In this document: piece by piece, positions 33,589-43,003 of the stretch | Layout: each line of letters begins with the position of its first letter | Numbering within the stretch: position 1 is the first letter of the stretch | Assembly: GCF_045310695.1 (NCBI RefSeq) | Contig: NZ_JBJIAA010000023.1 | Span: 17,901 to 81,900, forward strand | From: Clostridium_S neuense | GTDB lineage: Bacteria; Bacillota; Clostridia; Clostridiales; Clostridiaceae | Length of the DNA: 64,000 nucleotides | Direction of reading: 5' to 3' | Program-made: the position numbers and the translations under genes | Notes under the pieces: model-generated | Database searches by the model: none | What the model was told of the DNA's origin: nothing | Seen by the model: only the letters and a program-made list of their open reading frames with translations

Positions 33589-33834
33589 ATGAAGTCAACA
33601 GGAGTAGTAAGAAGAGTAGATGAATTAGGCAGAATAGTAATACCTATAGAATTAAGAAGAACTTTAAATATAGCTGAAAAAGATGCCTTAGAGATTTATG
33701 TTGATGGCGAACAAATTATTTTAAAGAAATACGAACCTGCTTGCATATTCTGCGGAGATGCAAGAGATGTAGTAAATTATAAAGGAAAAAATATTTGCAA
33801 AAATTGCCTTCAAGAATTAAGAGAAGGAAGATAA
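33589..33834 (+). CDS. abrB: AbrB/SpoVT-type transition-state regulator with zinc-ribbon tail
   Basis: An 81-residue DNA-binding protein. The swapped-hairpin AbrB domain (STGVVRRVDELGRIVIPIELRRTLNI) covers residues 3-48. Cys52, Cys55, Cys70 and Cys73 form a probable zinc knuckle absent from Bacillus AbrB but usual in clostridial forms. Such proteins control the switch to sporulation and solvent production. A monocistronic gene with two promoters and a terminator. Confidence 0.93.
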   Translation: MKSTGVVRRVDELGRIVIPIELRRTLNIAEKDALEIYVDGEQIILKKYEPACIFCGDARDVVNYKGKNICKNCLQELREGR

Positions 33835-33848
33835 ATAAATTTTTAGTA

Positions 33849-33883
33849 AAAAAACAGTATAGCTTGTCTATGCTGTTTTTTTA
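33849..33883 (+). terminator. Terminator after abrB
   Basis: ACAGTATAG/CTATGCTGT stem followed by TTTTTTT. Confidence 0.85.
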
Positions 33884-33976
33884 TTTTTTTGATTTTGTAT
33901 ACATAAGATTGAGAGGCAACATCAAAGAAAATCTTACAACTTAATGTTGATGTCATCTCTAGATAATGCATTACGG

Positions 33977-34181
33977 CTAAACAACTTGGAATATTAAAAT
34001 TAGCTGAATTCTATTTTGGAACATATTGGTTATATGAACATGTATTATTTTACAATGGATAATTGACAGAGGATAGTTGCAGTTGGCTTTCTTCCATTTC
34101 ACTATAGAAAGTCTTAAACTTAATGCTGACGCCAATTTCTTTAAATTGACTATTTTAAATCTTCCATGTTGTTTACCTATG
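33977..34181. repeat. Heptamer-armed element with both type II ends
   Basis: Left end AAACAACTTGGAATATT and right end complement AAACAACATGGAAGATT are inverted repeats. Inside: GAACATGT, ACAATGG ATAATTG ACAGAGG ATAGTTG period-7 units, and a remnant of the core (AAGTCTTAAACTTAATGCTGACGCC). A partial core-like stretch precedes it at 33920-33960. Confidence 0.65.
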
Positions 34182-34222
34182 AGATTCCGCAAGAGCAGAG
34201 AAATTTTTTCATCCCATAAATA

Positions 34223-34260
34223 TATATGAGGCTTGGACTTGAATCCAAACCTCATATATG
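34223..34260 (-). terminator. Terminator of the first NlpC/P60 gene
   Basis: ATATATGAGG.TTGGA pairs with TCCAA.CCTCATATAT; on the minus strand it follows the gene ending at 34289. Confidence 0.7.
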
Positions 34261-34288
34261 TGTTGTAACAAAGAATTGTTACTTAGCA

Positions 34289-35395
34289 TTATTTTATTAT
34301 ACGTCTAGCAGCACAATAATCTCTTAAAGGTGATATTCTTACATTTGCTCCTGTATGAGGTGCCTCAATAAAAGTATCATCACCTGCATATATGCCAACA
34401 TGTCCAGGTCCATCAGCTCCTGGCTCGAAGAACAAAAGATCTCCAGGTTGAAGAGGTCCAGTTACAGGCGAACCAGCTCCAACTTGTTCTTCACTTGTTC
34501 TTGGCAAGCTTATTCCAAGTCTACCATAAACATACTGAACAAGTCCAGAACAATCAAATCCAGCTGGTGTTGTTCCTCCCCATACATACTTTACTCCAAG
34601 ATATTGGCTAGCTAGCTTTACAACTGCCAATCCAGTGGCTGATCCGCTGCTTGATTGTGTAATATTTGTATTCGCATGTTGGTTTCCGGAACTTGGTGCA
34701 GTAGGAACACTTAGTGCTTGAAGCTTCTTTTTCTCAGCATCCATTGCACCTTGTATTTTTGCCATATCTGCCTTGTGTTTATCTTCTTCAGATTTTTCGC
34801 TGGCTAACAGTTTGTTTTGTTCTGCCTCTTTATTCTTGAGATCACTTAACTTACTGTTATTTTGGCTTTGTAACTTCTCCAACTTAGAATTATCAGCCTC
34901 AAGTACTTTTTTCTGCTTATCTATGTTTTGCTTTTGCTTGTTAATGTTATTCATTATGTTATCATCATATTGAACTAAATTCTTAACATTTTCAACATTA
35001 GCTATAAGATCACTAAAACTTTTAGAATTTAAAATAACTTCTAAATACTGCATATCAGAATCACTCATATACATAGCTTTAATTCTCTGCATATATGTAT
35101 TTTGCTCACTATCCATTTGTTCTTGTGACTCATTAAGCTTTTTTTGTTCTTCAGCTATCTTGTCCTGACTTTGAGATATCTTTTTACCTGTATTAGAAAT
35201 ATCAGTGTTTATTTTCTCAATTTCATTATCAATACCTGAAATCTTTCCTTCTATATCCTGTACACCCTTAAGAGCATTTTGATATTGCTGCAAGCTGCTA
35301 TTATACTGCTCTTGAAGAGGTGCTGCTAAAGCATTGCTTGTACAAGATAATGTTACTCCTAAAGCAGCAATTATACTTACTAATTTCTTATGCAT
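34289..35395 (-). CDS. Secreted NlpC/P60 peptidoglycan endopeptidase with coiled coil
   Basis: A 368-residue secreted hydrolase that cuts peptide bonds in peptidoglycan. Signal peptide 1-24 (ending ALAAP), a long coiled coil (30-215) of the PcsB/CwlO type, a Ser/Asn linker, and a C-terminal NlpC/P60 domain with the catalytic Cys in TPAGFDCSGLVQYVY, His in GHVGIYAGDDT and a third polar residue (EAPHTG). It is a paralogue of the gene directly upstream (35483) but has its own terminator. Confidence 0.93.
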   Translation of the reverse strand: MHKKLVSIIAALGVTLSCTSNALAAPLQEQYNSSLQQYQNALKGVQDIEGKISGIDNEIEKINTDISNTGKKISQSQDKIAEEQKKLNESQEQMDSEQNTYMQRIKAMYMSDSDMQYLEVILNSKSFSDLIANVENVKNLVQYDDNIMNNINKQKQNIDKQKKVLEADNSKLEKLQSQNNSKLSDLKNKEAEQNKLLASEKSEEDKHKADMAKIQGAMDAEKKKLQALSVPTAPSSGNQHANTNITQSSSGSATGLAVVKLASQYLGVKYVWGGTTPAGFDCSGLVQYVYGRLGISLPRTSEEQVGAGSPVTGPLQPGDLLFFEPGADGPGHVGIYAGDDTFIEAPHTGANVRISPLRDYCAARRIIK

Positions 35396-35436
35396 TGTAT
35401 CATTCCTTCTTACTATTTATATTTATAAAACATAAA

Positions 35437-35459
35437 AAAGGGCACTTTTTATGCCCTTA
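35437..35459 (-). terminator. Terminator of the second NlpC/P60 gene
   Basis: AAGGGCA/TGCCCTT stem, followed by TTTTTT on the minus strand. Confidence 0.75.
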
Positions 35460-35482
35460 AAAACTATATTTAATTATTTTCA

Positions 35483-36580
35483 TTATATCCTTTTTGCTAT
35501 GCTGAAAGGTCTAACAGGTGTAATATGAACATCCTCACCTGCTCTAGGGGCTTCTATCATTTGTCCCCCTCCTGCATAAATGGCTACATGGTATGGATCT
35601 GATACCGAACCAAAGAATAACAAATCTCCTGGCTGCAAATTATTTGCTGATACTGTTGAGCCATATTTAACTTGCTCTCCTGTGTAATGTGGAAGGCTTA
35701 CGCCAACTTGGGCATAACAATACATTACAAGCCCAGAACAATCGAATCCACTAGGAGTTGTTCCCCCCCATACATATGGAGTTCTATTTACGAATTGAGC
35801 TGCAATACCAACTACACCACTATAACTACCAGCTGGAACAACATGCTGACCTCTGTCATGTGAAGGGCTGCTTGATGAAGTTGAAGCACTCGTATTCATA
35901 CTTAAAAGTCTTGCTTTTTCTTGATTTGACTGAGCTTGAAGTTGATCATAATAAGCTTTATTTTTTTGCATTTCAGCCTTTGCTTTATTTTCTAATGCCA
36001 ATACCTGTGACTTCTTAGAATTAGCATCTTGAAGCTTCTTTTGATCCTGACTTTGTAATGCAACTAAACTAGCCTTTTCACTAGCAAGCTTGTCCTTTTG
36101 TTTTTCAATTCTACTTTTTTCAGAATTTAGGTTATCCATAAGATTCTTATCATAATCTGATATTTTTTGTACTGTTTCAATATTAGATATGAGATCACTA
36201 AAGCTTTTTGACCCAAGGACAATGTTTATGTAACTTTGATTTTTCCCGTTCATATACATAGTTCTAATTCTCTGACCATACACTTCTTGTTCGTTGTTTA
36301 TCTTATTTTGAGACTCTTTAATGCTCTTATTTACTATGTTTATGCTTGCTTGAGCCTTATCTATCTTGCTATCTATACCAGCCTTTTCTCTCAAAATCGT
36401 TTCAATATCATGATCTACCTTCTGCATCTGGGTATCCAAATCTTGTACCTTCTGTTGTGACTGAGTCAAATTGGTTTTACTCTGATCTAATTGGCCTTGA
36501 GTTGGTGCAGCTAATGCACTTGAACCAACTGTAAACACTATGCTTGTCGCTAAAATAATCGACAATACTCGTTTATGCAC
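35483..36580 (-). CDS. Secreted NlpC/P60 peptidoglycan endopeptidase with coiled coil (paralogue)
   Basis: A 365-residue protein with the same design as 34289: signal peptide ending ALAAP, coiled coil 28-225, Ser-rich linker, and an NlpC/P60 domain (TPSGFDCSGLVMYCY, YHVAIYAGGGQ, EAPRAGEDV). The start is GTG with AGGGGGG six bases upstream. The two genes arose by duplication and together probably split the septum or side-wall, as CwlO/PcsB proteins do. Confidence 0.93.
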   Translation of the reverse strand: MHKRVLSIILATSIVFTVGSSALAAPTQGQLDQSKTNLTQSQQKVQDLDTQMQKVDHDIETILREKAGIDSKIDKAQASINIVNKSIKESQNKINNEQEVYGQRIRTMYMNGKNQSYINIVLGSKSFSDLISNIETVQKISDYDKNLMDNLNSEKSRIEKQKDKLASEKASLVALQSQDQKKLQDANSKKSQVLALENKAKAEMQKNKAYYDQLQAQSNQEKARLLSMNTSASTSSSSPSHDRGQHVVPAGSYSGVVGIAAQFVNRTPYVWGGTTPSGFDCSGLVMYCYAQVGVSLPHYTGEQVKYGSTVSANNLQPGDLLFFGSVSDPYHVAIYAGGGQMIEAPRAGEDVHITPVRPFSIAKRI

Positions 36581-36787
36581 TAATATCCCCCCTACTAAAT
36601 ACTTTATGTAAATATTTTCAGCGTGATATAAAGCAGCACTTACCCTAGCACAACTTTATATATAATGTAATTATTATACCATTATTATTTATAATTTTAC
36701 AACTTCCATTTTCCATATGATTTTAAAGTTATCAAGAGTATTGTATATAATTCTACAATATACTTTGCCATATTCTATAATTTTAGG

Positions 36788-37633
36788 TTATTTTAAATTT
36801 ATAGAATATTTATATATTTCAGTTTTAGGAACATTTCTATCTTTAGCTGTCATTTTAACTGCTTCTTTTTTAGAAAATCCCTTTTCAATGTAGGTTTTAA
36901 TATGCTCCTCTATGCTCATTTGTTCCCATTTAGCTCTTTCTTCACCTTTAATTTCTTCTTCGCTTTTACCTTCAATAACAAGCACATATTCCCCTTTTGC
37001 ATTATTTTCTTTATAAAAATTCAATGCCTGTGCCAAAGTTGTTCTCTTTATCTCCTCATGAAGCTTTGTAAGTTCTCTACAAATTGATATTTTCCTATCC
37101 CCTAGACTATTCAATAAAAATTCCAAAGTATTTTTAAGCCTGTGTGGAGCCTCATAAAAAATAATAGTCTCACTTGAGTTTTTAACCTGCTCTATAACTT
37201 CATTTCTATCTTTATTTTCCCTTGGTAAAAATCCTCTAAATAAAAATTTTGAGCTATCTATACCAGAATAAACTAAAGCCGTAACAAATGCTGTTGGTCC
37301 AGGTATCACTTCAAAATCTACATTTTCTTCAATGCATTTTAATGCTACTACACTTCCAGGGTCTGATATTCCTGGCATACCAGCATCCGTAACTATTGCT
37401 ACATTTTTACCCTCATTAGTTAATTTTATTATCTCAATACTCTTTTCCTTCTCATTAAACTTATGATAGCTTATAAGTGGTTTCTTTATATTAAAATGAT
37501 TTAACAACTTTAAGCTTTGCCTTGTATCCTCTGCTGCTATAATGTCACAGCTTTTTAAGGTTTCTAAAGCTCTTATAGTTATATCTCCTAAATTTCCTAT
37601 AGGTGTTCCAACTAAAAATACTTTTCCTTTCAT
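36788..37633 (-). CDS. rsmI: 16S rRNA (cytidine-1402 2'-O)-methyltransferase
   Basis: Methylates the ribose of C1402 in the decoding site, using SAM. The 281-residue length is usual. LVGTPIGNLGDITIRALETL opens the family; DTRQSLKLL, VTDAGMPGISDPG and IFYEAPHRL are further signatures. Its start follows the next methyltransferase's stop by 17 bases, a common yabB-rsmI pairing. Confidence 0.95.
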   Translation of the reverse strand: MKGKVFLVGTPIGNLGDITIRALETLKSCDIIAAEDTRQSLKLLNHFNIKKPLISYHKFNEKEKSIEIIKLTNEGKNVAIVTDAGMPGISDPGSVVALKCIEENVDFEVIPGPTAFVTALVYSGIDSSKFLFRGFLPRENKDRNEVIEQVKNSSETIIFYEAPHRLKNTLEFLLNSLGDRKISICRELTKLHEEIKRTTLAQALNFYKENNAKGEYVLVIEGKSEEEIKGEERAKWEQMSIEEHIKTYIEKGFSKKEAVKMTAKDRNVPKTEIYKYSINLK

Positions 37634-37650
37634 ATCTTTACTCCTTATCC

Positions 37651-38388
37651 TTACATTCTTCCATATATTTTTTCAATTTCATTAGTATAACTTCCATCCT
37701 CGTTATGCACATACAGCGGCTCTTCCCATTTTAAAAACCTTCCACCATCTCTTTGCCCTTCTATAAGCATTATGTTTGGAGCCTTTCCTGCACTTGGATG
37801 AACCATTTTTATTGATTTAGGCTCTATTTTATATTTTCTCATCATACACAAGACATCAGCTATTCTTTCAGGTCTATGTACCATAAAAAGCTTCCCATTA
37901 TCCTTTAATATAACCCTTGAGGCTGCTATAACATCTTCAAGGTTACAGCATATCTCGTGCCTTGAAATAGCATTATTATCATTTTTATTTACTATTCCCG
38001 AATTACAAAGCTTGTATGGTGGATTTACAGTTACAACATCCGCTTTAGCTATAGCCTTAATAAGCTTTATATCTTTTAAATCTCCATGTATAAAATTAAT
38101 CTTATCTTCAAAATTATTATACTTAACTGTTCTGTCTGCCATATTAACAAGGTCACCCTGTATTTCTACTCCTGTTATGGAAGCGGCTTCAGTCTTTCCA
38201 GCAATTATAAATGGAATTATTCCTGTACCACTACATAAATCAACAACTCTAGCCCTTCTTTTTATTTTAGCATAGTTGGCAAGAAGCACAGCATCAACTC
38301 CAAATCTAAATGCTTTCTTTTTTTGTATAACTTTAATTCCTTTAATTTGAAGATCATCAAGCGTTTCATCATCTTTCACTAATTCCAT
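37651..38388 (-). CDS. tRNA1(Val) (adenine-37-N6)-methyltransferase-like protein (TrmN6/YabB)
   Basis: A 245-residue methyltransferase. Motif I VVDLCSGTGIIPFIIA binds SAM, and VNPPYKL is the N6-adenine catalytic motif. The start 38388 (MELVKDDETLDD) has GAGGTGG upstream; a longer N-terminus is not conserved. Operon with rsmI. Target assigned by family only. Confidence 0.88.
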   Translation of the reverse strand: MELVKDDETLDDLQIKGIKVIQKKKAFRFGVDAVLLANYAKIKRRARVVDLCSGTGIIPFIIAGKTEAASITGVEIQGDLVNMADRTVKYNNFEDKINFIHGDLKDIKLIKAIAKADVVTVNPPYKLCNSGIVNKNDNNAISRHEICCNLEDVIAASRVILKDNGKLFMVHRPERIADVLCMMRKYKIEPKSIKMVHPSAGKAPNIMLIEGQRDGGRFLKWEEPLYVHNEDGSYTNEIEKIYGRM

Positions 38389-38536
38389 AAAATCCACCTC
38401 AAATTTCCGTATTTTTTCAATTTTCATAATAGTTTTTCTATTCATTATTTTCTTACAAAATCATTTTTTGCTCTTTTCTATTATATTATATTATTATGTG
38501 TTTTTCAGACAATATTAAAGAATAGGAGGTGAAATA

Positions 38537-38878
38537 ATGAAACTTTTAAGGCAATCATGTCTGATTCTAGCAATTTGCTTTATTGGAGAAGTGCTAAATA
38601 AAATATTTAATTTACCAATTCCAGGGAATGTCCTAGGAATGATAATTTTATTAATTCTCCTTAGCACAGGAGTTGTTAAGCTAGAAAAAATCGAAGAGAT
38701 AAGTAATTTTCTACTGGAGCACCTCGCATTTTTCTTTATTCCTGCTGGTGTAGGTCTTATTTCATGCTTTGGACTTATCAAAGGAAACTTAATAGGAATT
38801 ATATTTATTACTTTAATATCCACTATTATTATAATGGCCCTTACTGGTCTAACCGTACAGTTACTTAAGAAGAGGTGA
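38537..38878 (+). CDS. lrgA: CidA/LrgA holin-like protein
   Basis: A 113-residue membrane protein with four hydrophobic segments and the family pattern (LNLPIPGNVLGMIILL, FFIPAGVGLI). CidA/LrgA proteins affect murein hydrolase activity, cell death and pyruvate or glycolate uptake. It is followed 10 bases later by lrgB. Confidence 0.88.
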   Translation: MKLLRQSCLILAICFIGEVLNKIFNLPIPGNVLGMIILLILLSTGVVKLEKIEEISNFLLEHLAFFFIPAGVGLISCFGLIKGNLIGIIFITLISTIIIMALTGLTVQLLKKR

Positions 38879-38888
38879 AATTGAAATT

Positions 38889-39590
38889 ATGAATGAACTT
38901 ATACATACTTCTCTGTTTTCCATATTAATATCTCTTATAGCTTTTGAAATTGGACTTTTTTTATACAGGAAAACAAAACTCCCAATTTTTAACCCACTTT
39001 TAATAAGTATAGCAATTGTAATTTTTATACTTAAATCACTAAATATAACCCTTAATGAGTACAATTCTGGAGGACAATTTATATCATTTTTCTTAGGACC
39101 ATCAACTGTAATTCTTGCTGTTCCTCTTTATAAAAAAATTGATCTCCTAAAGAAAAATATTGTACCAATACTTTTAGGCATATCCATAGGCTCAATAATA
39201 GGTATGATAAGCATAGCAATTATGTGTCACATTTTTAAATTATCTGCTGCTATAGACTTATCCTTGCTTCCAAAATCCGTAACCACCCCTATAGGCCAAT
39301 CTGTATCAAAACAAATTGGAGGCATACCTGCTGTAACAGTAGCTGCTATTGTGCTTACAGGTGTCTTTGGAGCAATAGTAGGTCCACTTGTATTCAAGCT
39401 CTTTAAAATAAAGGATCCTGTTGCCATGGGAATAGCTCTAGGCACCTCCTCTCATGCTATTGGAACTACAAAAGCAATAGAAATTGGAGAAACGCAGGGT
39501 GCTATGAGCAGTCTTTCTATTGGAATAGCTGGTCTTATTATAGTAATATTTGCACCTATAATAGTAAAGCTATTATCATTATTAACATAA
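38889..39590 (+). CDS. lrgB: CidB/LrgB family membrane protein
   Basis: A 233-residue protein with about eight helices; LLPKSVTTPIG and GTSSHAIGTTKAIEIGETQGAMS are the family signatures. The partner of LrgA in a two-gene operon. It converges with motB at a shared terminator. Confidence 0.92.
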   Translation: MNELIHTSLFSILISLIAFEIGLFLYRKTKLPIFNPLLISIAIVIFILKSLNITLNEYNSGGQFISFFLGPSTVILAVPLYKKIDLLKKNIVPILLGISIGSIIGMISIAIMCHIFKLSAAIDLSLLPKSVTTPIGQSVSKQIGGIPAVTVAAIVLTGVFGAIVGPLVFKLFKIKDPVAMGIALGTSSHAIGTTKAIEIGETQGAMSSLSIGIAGLIIVIFAPIIVKLLSLLT

Positions 39591-39622
39591 AAAATGCAGG
39601 AGATTATCTCCTGCATTTTTTA
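39589..39622. terminator. Bidirectional terminator between lrgB and motB
   Basis: AAAATGCAGGAGA/TCTCCTGCATTTTT stem with A and T runs on each side. Confidence 0.88.
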
Positions 39623-40408
39623 TTTGCTATTTGAAACTTGATTTGAATCAATAGAACTGTACTTTGAATTTATAACAACTATATCAACTCTTCTATTTTT
39701 AGCCATATTATCTGAACTATTATCTGGAACTATAGGATCATTTTCAGCATATCCAGCTGCTACAAATTGATTATGCGGAACTCCTCCCTTTTCCTCTAGT
39801 ACATGCCAAACAGTTGCTGCCCTCATAACGGATAATTCAATATTAGATTCAAACTTCTCATCATGCATAGGCCTACTGTCCGTATGTCCTTCTATTCTTA
39901 TAATATTGTTAATGCCTTTTAATATTTTACCTATTGCTATAAGCCTATCCTGTGCACCAGGCAATAAATTCGCCTTTGCAGTATCAAACATAGTAGTATC
40001 AACAATATGTATTGTTAAACCTCTCTCTTGTAGGTTAGTGCTTATACTTCCAGTCAATCCATTTTGCTTTATATAATTATCTACTTTTTCTTTTACTGCT
40101 TTTAATTTACTTTCCTCAACTTTTTGATCTGCAGAGGAAGATCCTTTAGCTTCCTTTTGCATTTCCTGAACATAATCAGGAGTTGATTTTACATCTACTG
40201 CCGTATCATCACCTATAATGGTTTTACCTCCACCATTTGAAATAGCCGATTTAATAGATTCAGCAACCTTAGCCATCTTAGTTTTATCTGCAGTACTTGA
40301 TGCATACATTACTATAAAAAAAGCCATCAAAAGAGTTATTAAATCTGAATATGTAAGAAGCCAACGTTCCGCATTCTCTGGCGGTTCTGCCTTTTTCTTT
40401 CTGGCCAT
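39620..40408 (-). CDS. motB: Flagellar motor stator protein MotB
   Basis: A 262-residue stator subunit: one membrane helix with the proton-carrying Asp22 (YSDLITLLMAFFIVMYAS) and a C-terminal OmpA-like peptidoglycan-binding domain (IRIEGHTDSRPM, AAGYAENDP, NRRVDIVV). It starts 2 bases after the motA stop. Confidence 0.95.
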   Translation of the reverse strand: MARKKKAEPPENAERWLLTYSDLITLLMAFFIVMYASSTADKTKMAKVAESIKSAISNGGGKTIIGDDTAVDVKSTPDYVQEMQKEAKGSSSADQKVEESKLKAVKEKVDNYIKQNGLTGSISTNLQERGLTIHIVDTTMFDTAKANLLPGAQDRLIAIGKILKGINNIIRIEGHTDSRPMHDEKFESNIELSVMRAATVWHVLEEKGGVPHNQFVAAGYAENDPIVPDNSSDNMAKNRRVDIVVINSKYSSIDSNQVSNSK

Positions 40409-40410
40409 GC

Positions 40411-41199
40411 TTATTCACCTTCTTTTCCACTTTGACTCTCATACTCCTGAAGCTGTTTCTTATCCAAAAATCCTTTTAATTTTTCTTCAAGTGTATTAGG
40501 GTTTATTCCTTCCTGAATGCATAGTATAGCCTCTATTATGAGATTTTTTTCTTTCATCTCAATTTCGTTATATCTCTTAAGCTTAGTTGCCATAGGTAAC
40601 CATAAAAGGTTAGCTGAACTGATACCATAAAGTGTAGCTATAAATGCACTTGATATAGATTCTCCAAGGGCCGAAGTATCTGAACTAAGATTTGCAAGAA
40701 CAACAACAAGGCTTGTAACTGTACCGATGATACCAAGTGTTGGTGCATATCCACCTGCAGATTCAAAAACTGCAATACCGCCCTTATGCCTTTCTTCTAT
40801 AAGTTCAACGCTTAATTCAAGTGTATCCTTTACGGTTTGAGGCTCAATTCCATCAACAACCATCTGTAAACCCTTTTTTATGAATGGATCTATTCCATCT
40901 CCAGATATCATCTCTTCAATACTAAGTAAACCTTCTTTTCTAGTTTTAAATGCTATTTGCTTAAAGTATATTATTGACTCAACTAAATTTATTTTTGGTT
41001 TTGAGAATATAACCTTTATAACAGCACCCATGTTTTTCAATTCAGAAATAGGATAAGATACGCCAACTGCACCAATTGTTCCTCCAAAAACAAGTATAGC
41101 AGGTGCTCCATGGAAAAGATGAGTAATATTACCACCATCTATTGTATATCCTGTTACAATTGCAGCTAGAGCAACAACTAAAAATATAATACTATCCAA
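40411..41199 (-). CDS. motA: Flagellar motor stator protein MotA
   Basis: A 262-residue protein with four membrane helices, the conserved VFGGTIGAVGVSYP region, and the cytoplasmic and Pro-containing motifs (GIIGTVTSLVVVLANLS, ISSAFIATLYGISSANLLWLP). Starts with TTG after AAGGAGGAG. Indicates a motile cell. Confidence 0.94.
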   Translation of the reverse strand: MDSIIFLVVALAAIVTGYTIDGGNITHLFHGAPAILVFGGTIGAVGVSYPISELKNMGAVIKVIFSKPKINLVESIIYFKQIAFKTRKEGLLSIEEMISGDGIDPFIKKGLQMVVDGIEPQTVKDTLELSVELIEERHKGGIAVFESAGGYAPTLGIIGTVTSLVVVLANLSSDTSALGESISSAFIATLYGISSANLLWLPMATKLKRYNEIEMKEKNLIIEAILCIQEGINPNTLEEKLKGFLDKKQLQEYESQSGKEGE

Positions 41200-41481
41200 A
41201 TTTTTCTCCTCCTTATATACCTAGCAATTATTTAATCTACTTATTAATCATATATAAATTTGCAGTTTTAAATGATTACAACGGTATTGGAACCTAACTT
41301 GTACATATTTATTAAATACTATAGTTAGCTTACAAAAATAAAATGTTAATCAGTAACCATATATAACTACGCAAAATAATTTATCTACATATATACATAT
41401 TATCGTAAAAATAAAATATAAATTTACAACAAACTACATATATGATTAAAAAAAAATATTTCACTACATATTATATAAACA
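41200..41481. other. Intergenic, no gene seen
   Basis: Very AT-rich stretch upstream of motA; I see no coding frame or clear repeat. The ferredoxin terminator lies at its right edge. Confidence 0.5.
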
Positions 41482-41510
41482 AAAAAAGCTCGCAAATGCG
41501 AACTTTTTTT
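41482..41510 (-). terminator. Terminator after ferredoxin
   Basis: AAAAAG.TCGC / GCGA.CTTTTT with flanking A and T runs. Confidence 0.7.
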
Positions 41511-41527
41511 ATAAAAACACATGTAGC

Positions 41528-41698
41528 CTATTCTTGAACTGGAGCTCCTACTGGGCAAACATTAGCGCAGTTTCCACATTCTATGCATGCTCCTTCGTCA
41601 ATAACGAATTGAGTATCTCCTTGACTTATAGCACTAACTGGGCATTCTGAAGCACAAGAACCACAGCTAACACAAGCATCTGTTATCTTATATGCCAT
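41528..41698 (-). CDS. 2[4Fe-4S] clostridial-type ferredoxin
   Basis: A 56-residue electron carrier. Eight Cys in two CxxCxxCxxxC(P) motifs (9, 12, 15, 19 and 38, 41, 44, 48) bind two 4Fe-4S clusters. Serves hydrogenase and pyruvate:ferredoxin oxidoreductase in clostridia. ATG at 41698 has GGAGGTG. A hairpin CGAGTA/TACTCG (41729-41746) lies in its leader. Confidence 0.95.
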   Translation of the reverse strand: MAYKITDACVSCGSCASECPVSAISQGDTQFVIDEGACIECGNCANVCPVGAPVQE

Positions 41699-41873
41699 AA
41701 TTAATACACCTCCCATCCAAAGGTCATTCGAGTACCACAATACTCGTTAATATTGTATCACGATTTTATTAATTTTGGAACTTATTTTCAGCGAAAACCA
41801 GCAAATATATATTATAAGGCAGCAATCAGCCGCATTATATAGAACTTGTTTAAAATTAAACTTAATCTTTGCA

Positions 41874-42077
41874 TTATTGTACAAAATACCCCAAACTCTC
41901 TATAGCTTCTATAATATCATCTAATTTTAAAAGGTAATTATCATAAATTATCTCAACAATTTTACTTTCTTTATTAATATAACAGGCAACTACTCCTTCA
42001 TTTTGTGAAACAACATTTCTAATTTTATTTACATCATCTATACTACATATATTGCCTACCTTTAAAACAGATTTCAT
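41874..42077 (-). CDS. HMA-like small protein lacking the metal-binding CxxC
   Basis: A 67-residue protein with the beta-alpha-beta-beta-alpha-beta pattern of heavy-metal-associated domains (KIRNVVSQNEGVVACYINKESKIVEIIYD, DDIIEAIESLGYFV). The usual MxCxxC is replaced by GNICSIDD, so copper binding is unlikely. It starts 16 bases after yaaT, probably the same operon. Confidence 0.65.
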   Translation of the reverse strand: MKSVLKVGNICSIDDVNKIRNVVSQNEGVVACYINKESKIVEIIYDNYLLKLDDIIEAIESLGYFVQ

Positions 42078-42093
42078 GCTTAATTCCTTCCCC

Positions 42094-43002
42094 CTAGTCA
42101 GCTTTAAAGAGCTGCTTTATAGCTTCCGAATCTTCTTCTTGGATTTCAAGCTTTATTTGAGATTCATCAACGCTTCCTTCATACTTACCAGAAACAAGTT
42201 TAAGACCCTCTATAGGAATTTCAGCTACTGATTCTTCTCCATCTTGAAGCTTATATTTAATCTTAACCTTTTCTTTAACAACGCTGTTAGATATAACTTC
42301 ACAATTTCCATATTCTTTAGAATAAACTACTGAACCAACCTGAGGCATTTTCTTTCTTATATACTCATATGTTTCTTGCTCATAATTGAGACAGCACATA
42401 AGTCTTCCACACACACCGGAAATTTTTGATGGGTTTAGAGACAAATTTTGTTCCTTTGCCATTTTTATTGAAACAGGCGCAAAGTCTCCAAGATGAACAG
42501 CACAGCACATAGGTCTTCCACATACGCCAAGTCCACCAACCATTTTTGCTTCATCTCTTACTCCTATTTGTCTAAGCTCAATTCTAGTTCTAAAGACAGA
42601 TGCTAAATCCTTAACAAGTTCCCTAAAATCAACTCTTCCATCGGCTGTAAAATAAAATATAATTTTATTATTATCAAAGGTGTATTCTACATCTATAAGC
42701 TTCATTACAAGCTCATGCTTCTTTATTTTTTCAAAGCATATATTAAAAGCTTCTTGTTCCTTCTTTTTATTTTCGGCATATTTTTGCTTATCTTCTTCAG
42801 TTGCTATTCTTATTACATTTTTAAGCGGACTTACTATATTTTCTTCTGGTACTTCTTTTATTCCTATAACACAAGTTCCAAATTCAATTCCTCTTGCAGT
42901 TTCAACTATTACGTTATCCTGCTTATTTATTTTAAATTCACCAGGTGAAAAATAATAAATCTTTCCTGCCTTTTTAAATCTAATTCCTACAACGGTTACC
43001 AT
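42094..43002 (-). CDS. yaaT: PSP1-domain protein YaaT (RicT)
   Basis: A 302-residue member of the PSP1 family; in Bacillus YaaT/RicT joins YlbF and YmcA in an Fe-S complex that promotes RNase Y-dependent RNA maturation, biofilm and sporulation. The Cys-rich region (GGLGVCGRPMCCAVHLG and SGVCGRLMCCLNY) is intact. It starts one base after the holB stop. Start 43002 has AGGAGGTC; upstream in-frame codons lie in holB. Confidence 0.93.
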   Translation of the reverse strand: MVTVVGIRFKKAGKIYYFSPGEFKINKQDNVIVETARGIEFGTCVIGIKEVPEENIVSPLKNVIRIATEEDKQKYAENKKKEQEAFNICFEKIKKHELVMKLIDVEYTFDNNKIIFYFTADGRVDFRELVKDLASVFRTRIELRQIGVRDEAKMVGGLGVCGRPMCCAVHLGDFAPVSIKMAKEQNLSLNPSKISGVCGRLMCCLNYEQETYEYIRKKMPQVGSVVYSKEYGNCEVISNSVVKEKVKIKYKLQDGEESVAEIPIEGLKLVSGKYEGSVDESQIKLEIQEEDSEAIKQLFKAD

Positions 43003-43003
43003 G

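Noticed and set aside
33977..34255. Small minus-strand frame after abrB
   Set aside because: It lies entirely in a repeat element and terminator; the coding appearance comes from the palindrome.
34355..36534. Several plus-strand frames opposite the two NlpC/P60 genes
   Set aside because: They are antisense to clear secreted hydrolases and are Ser/Leu-rich shadow frames.
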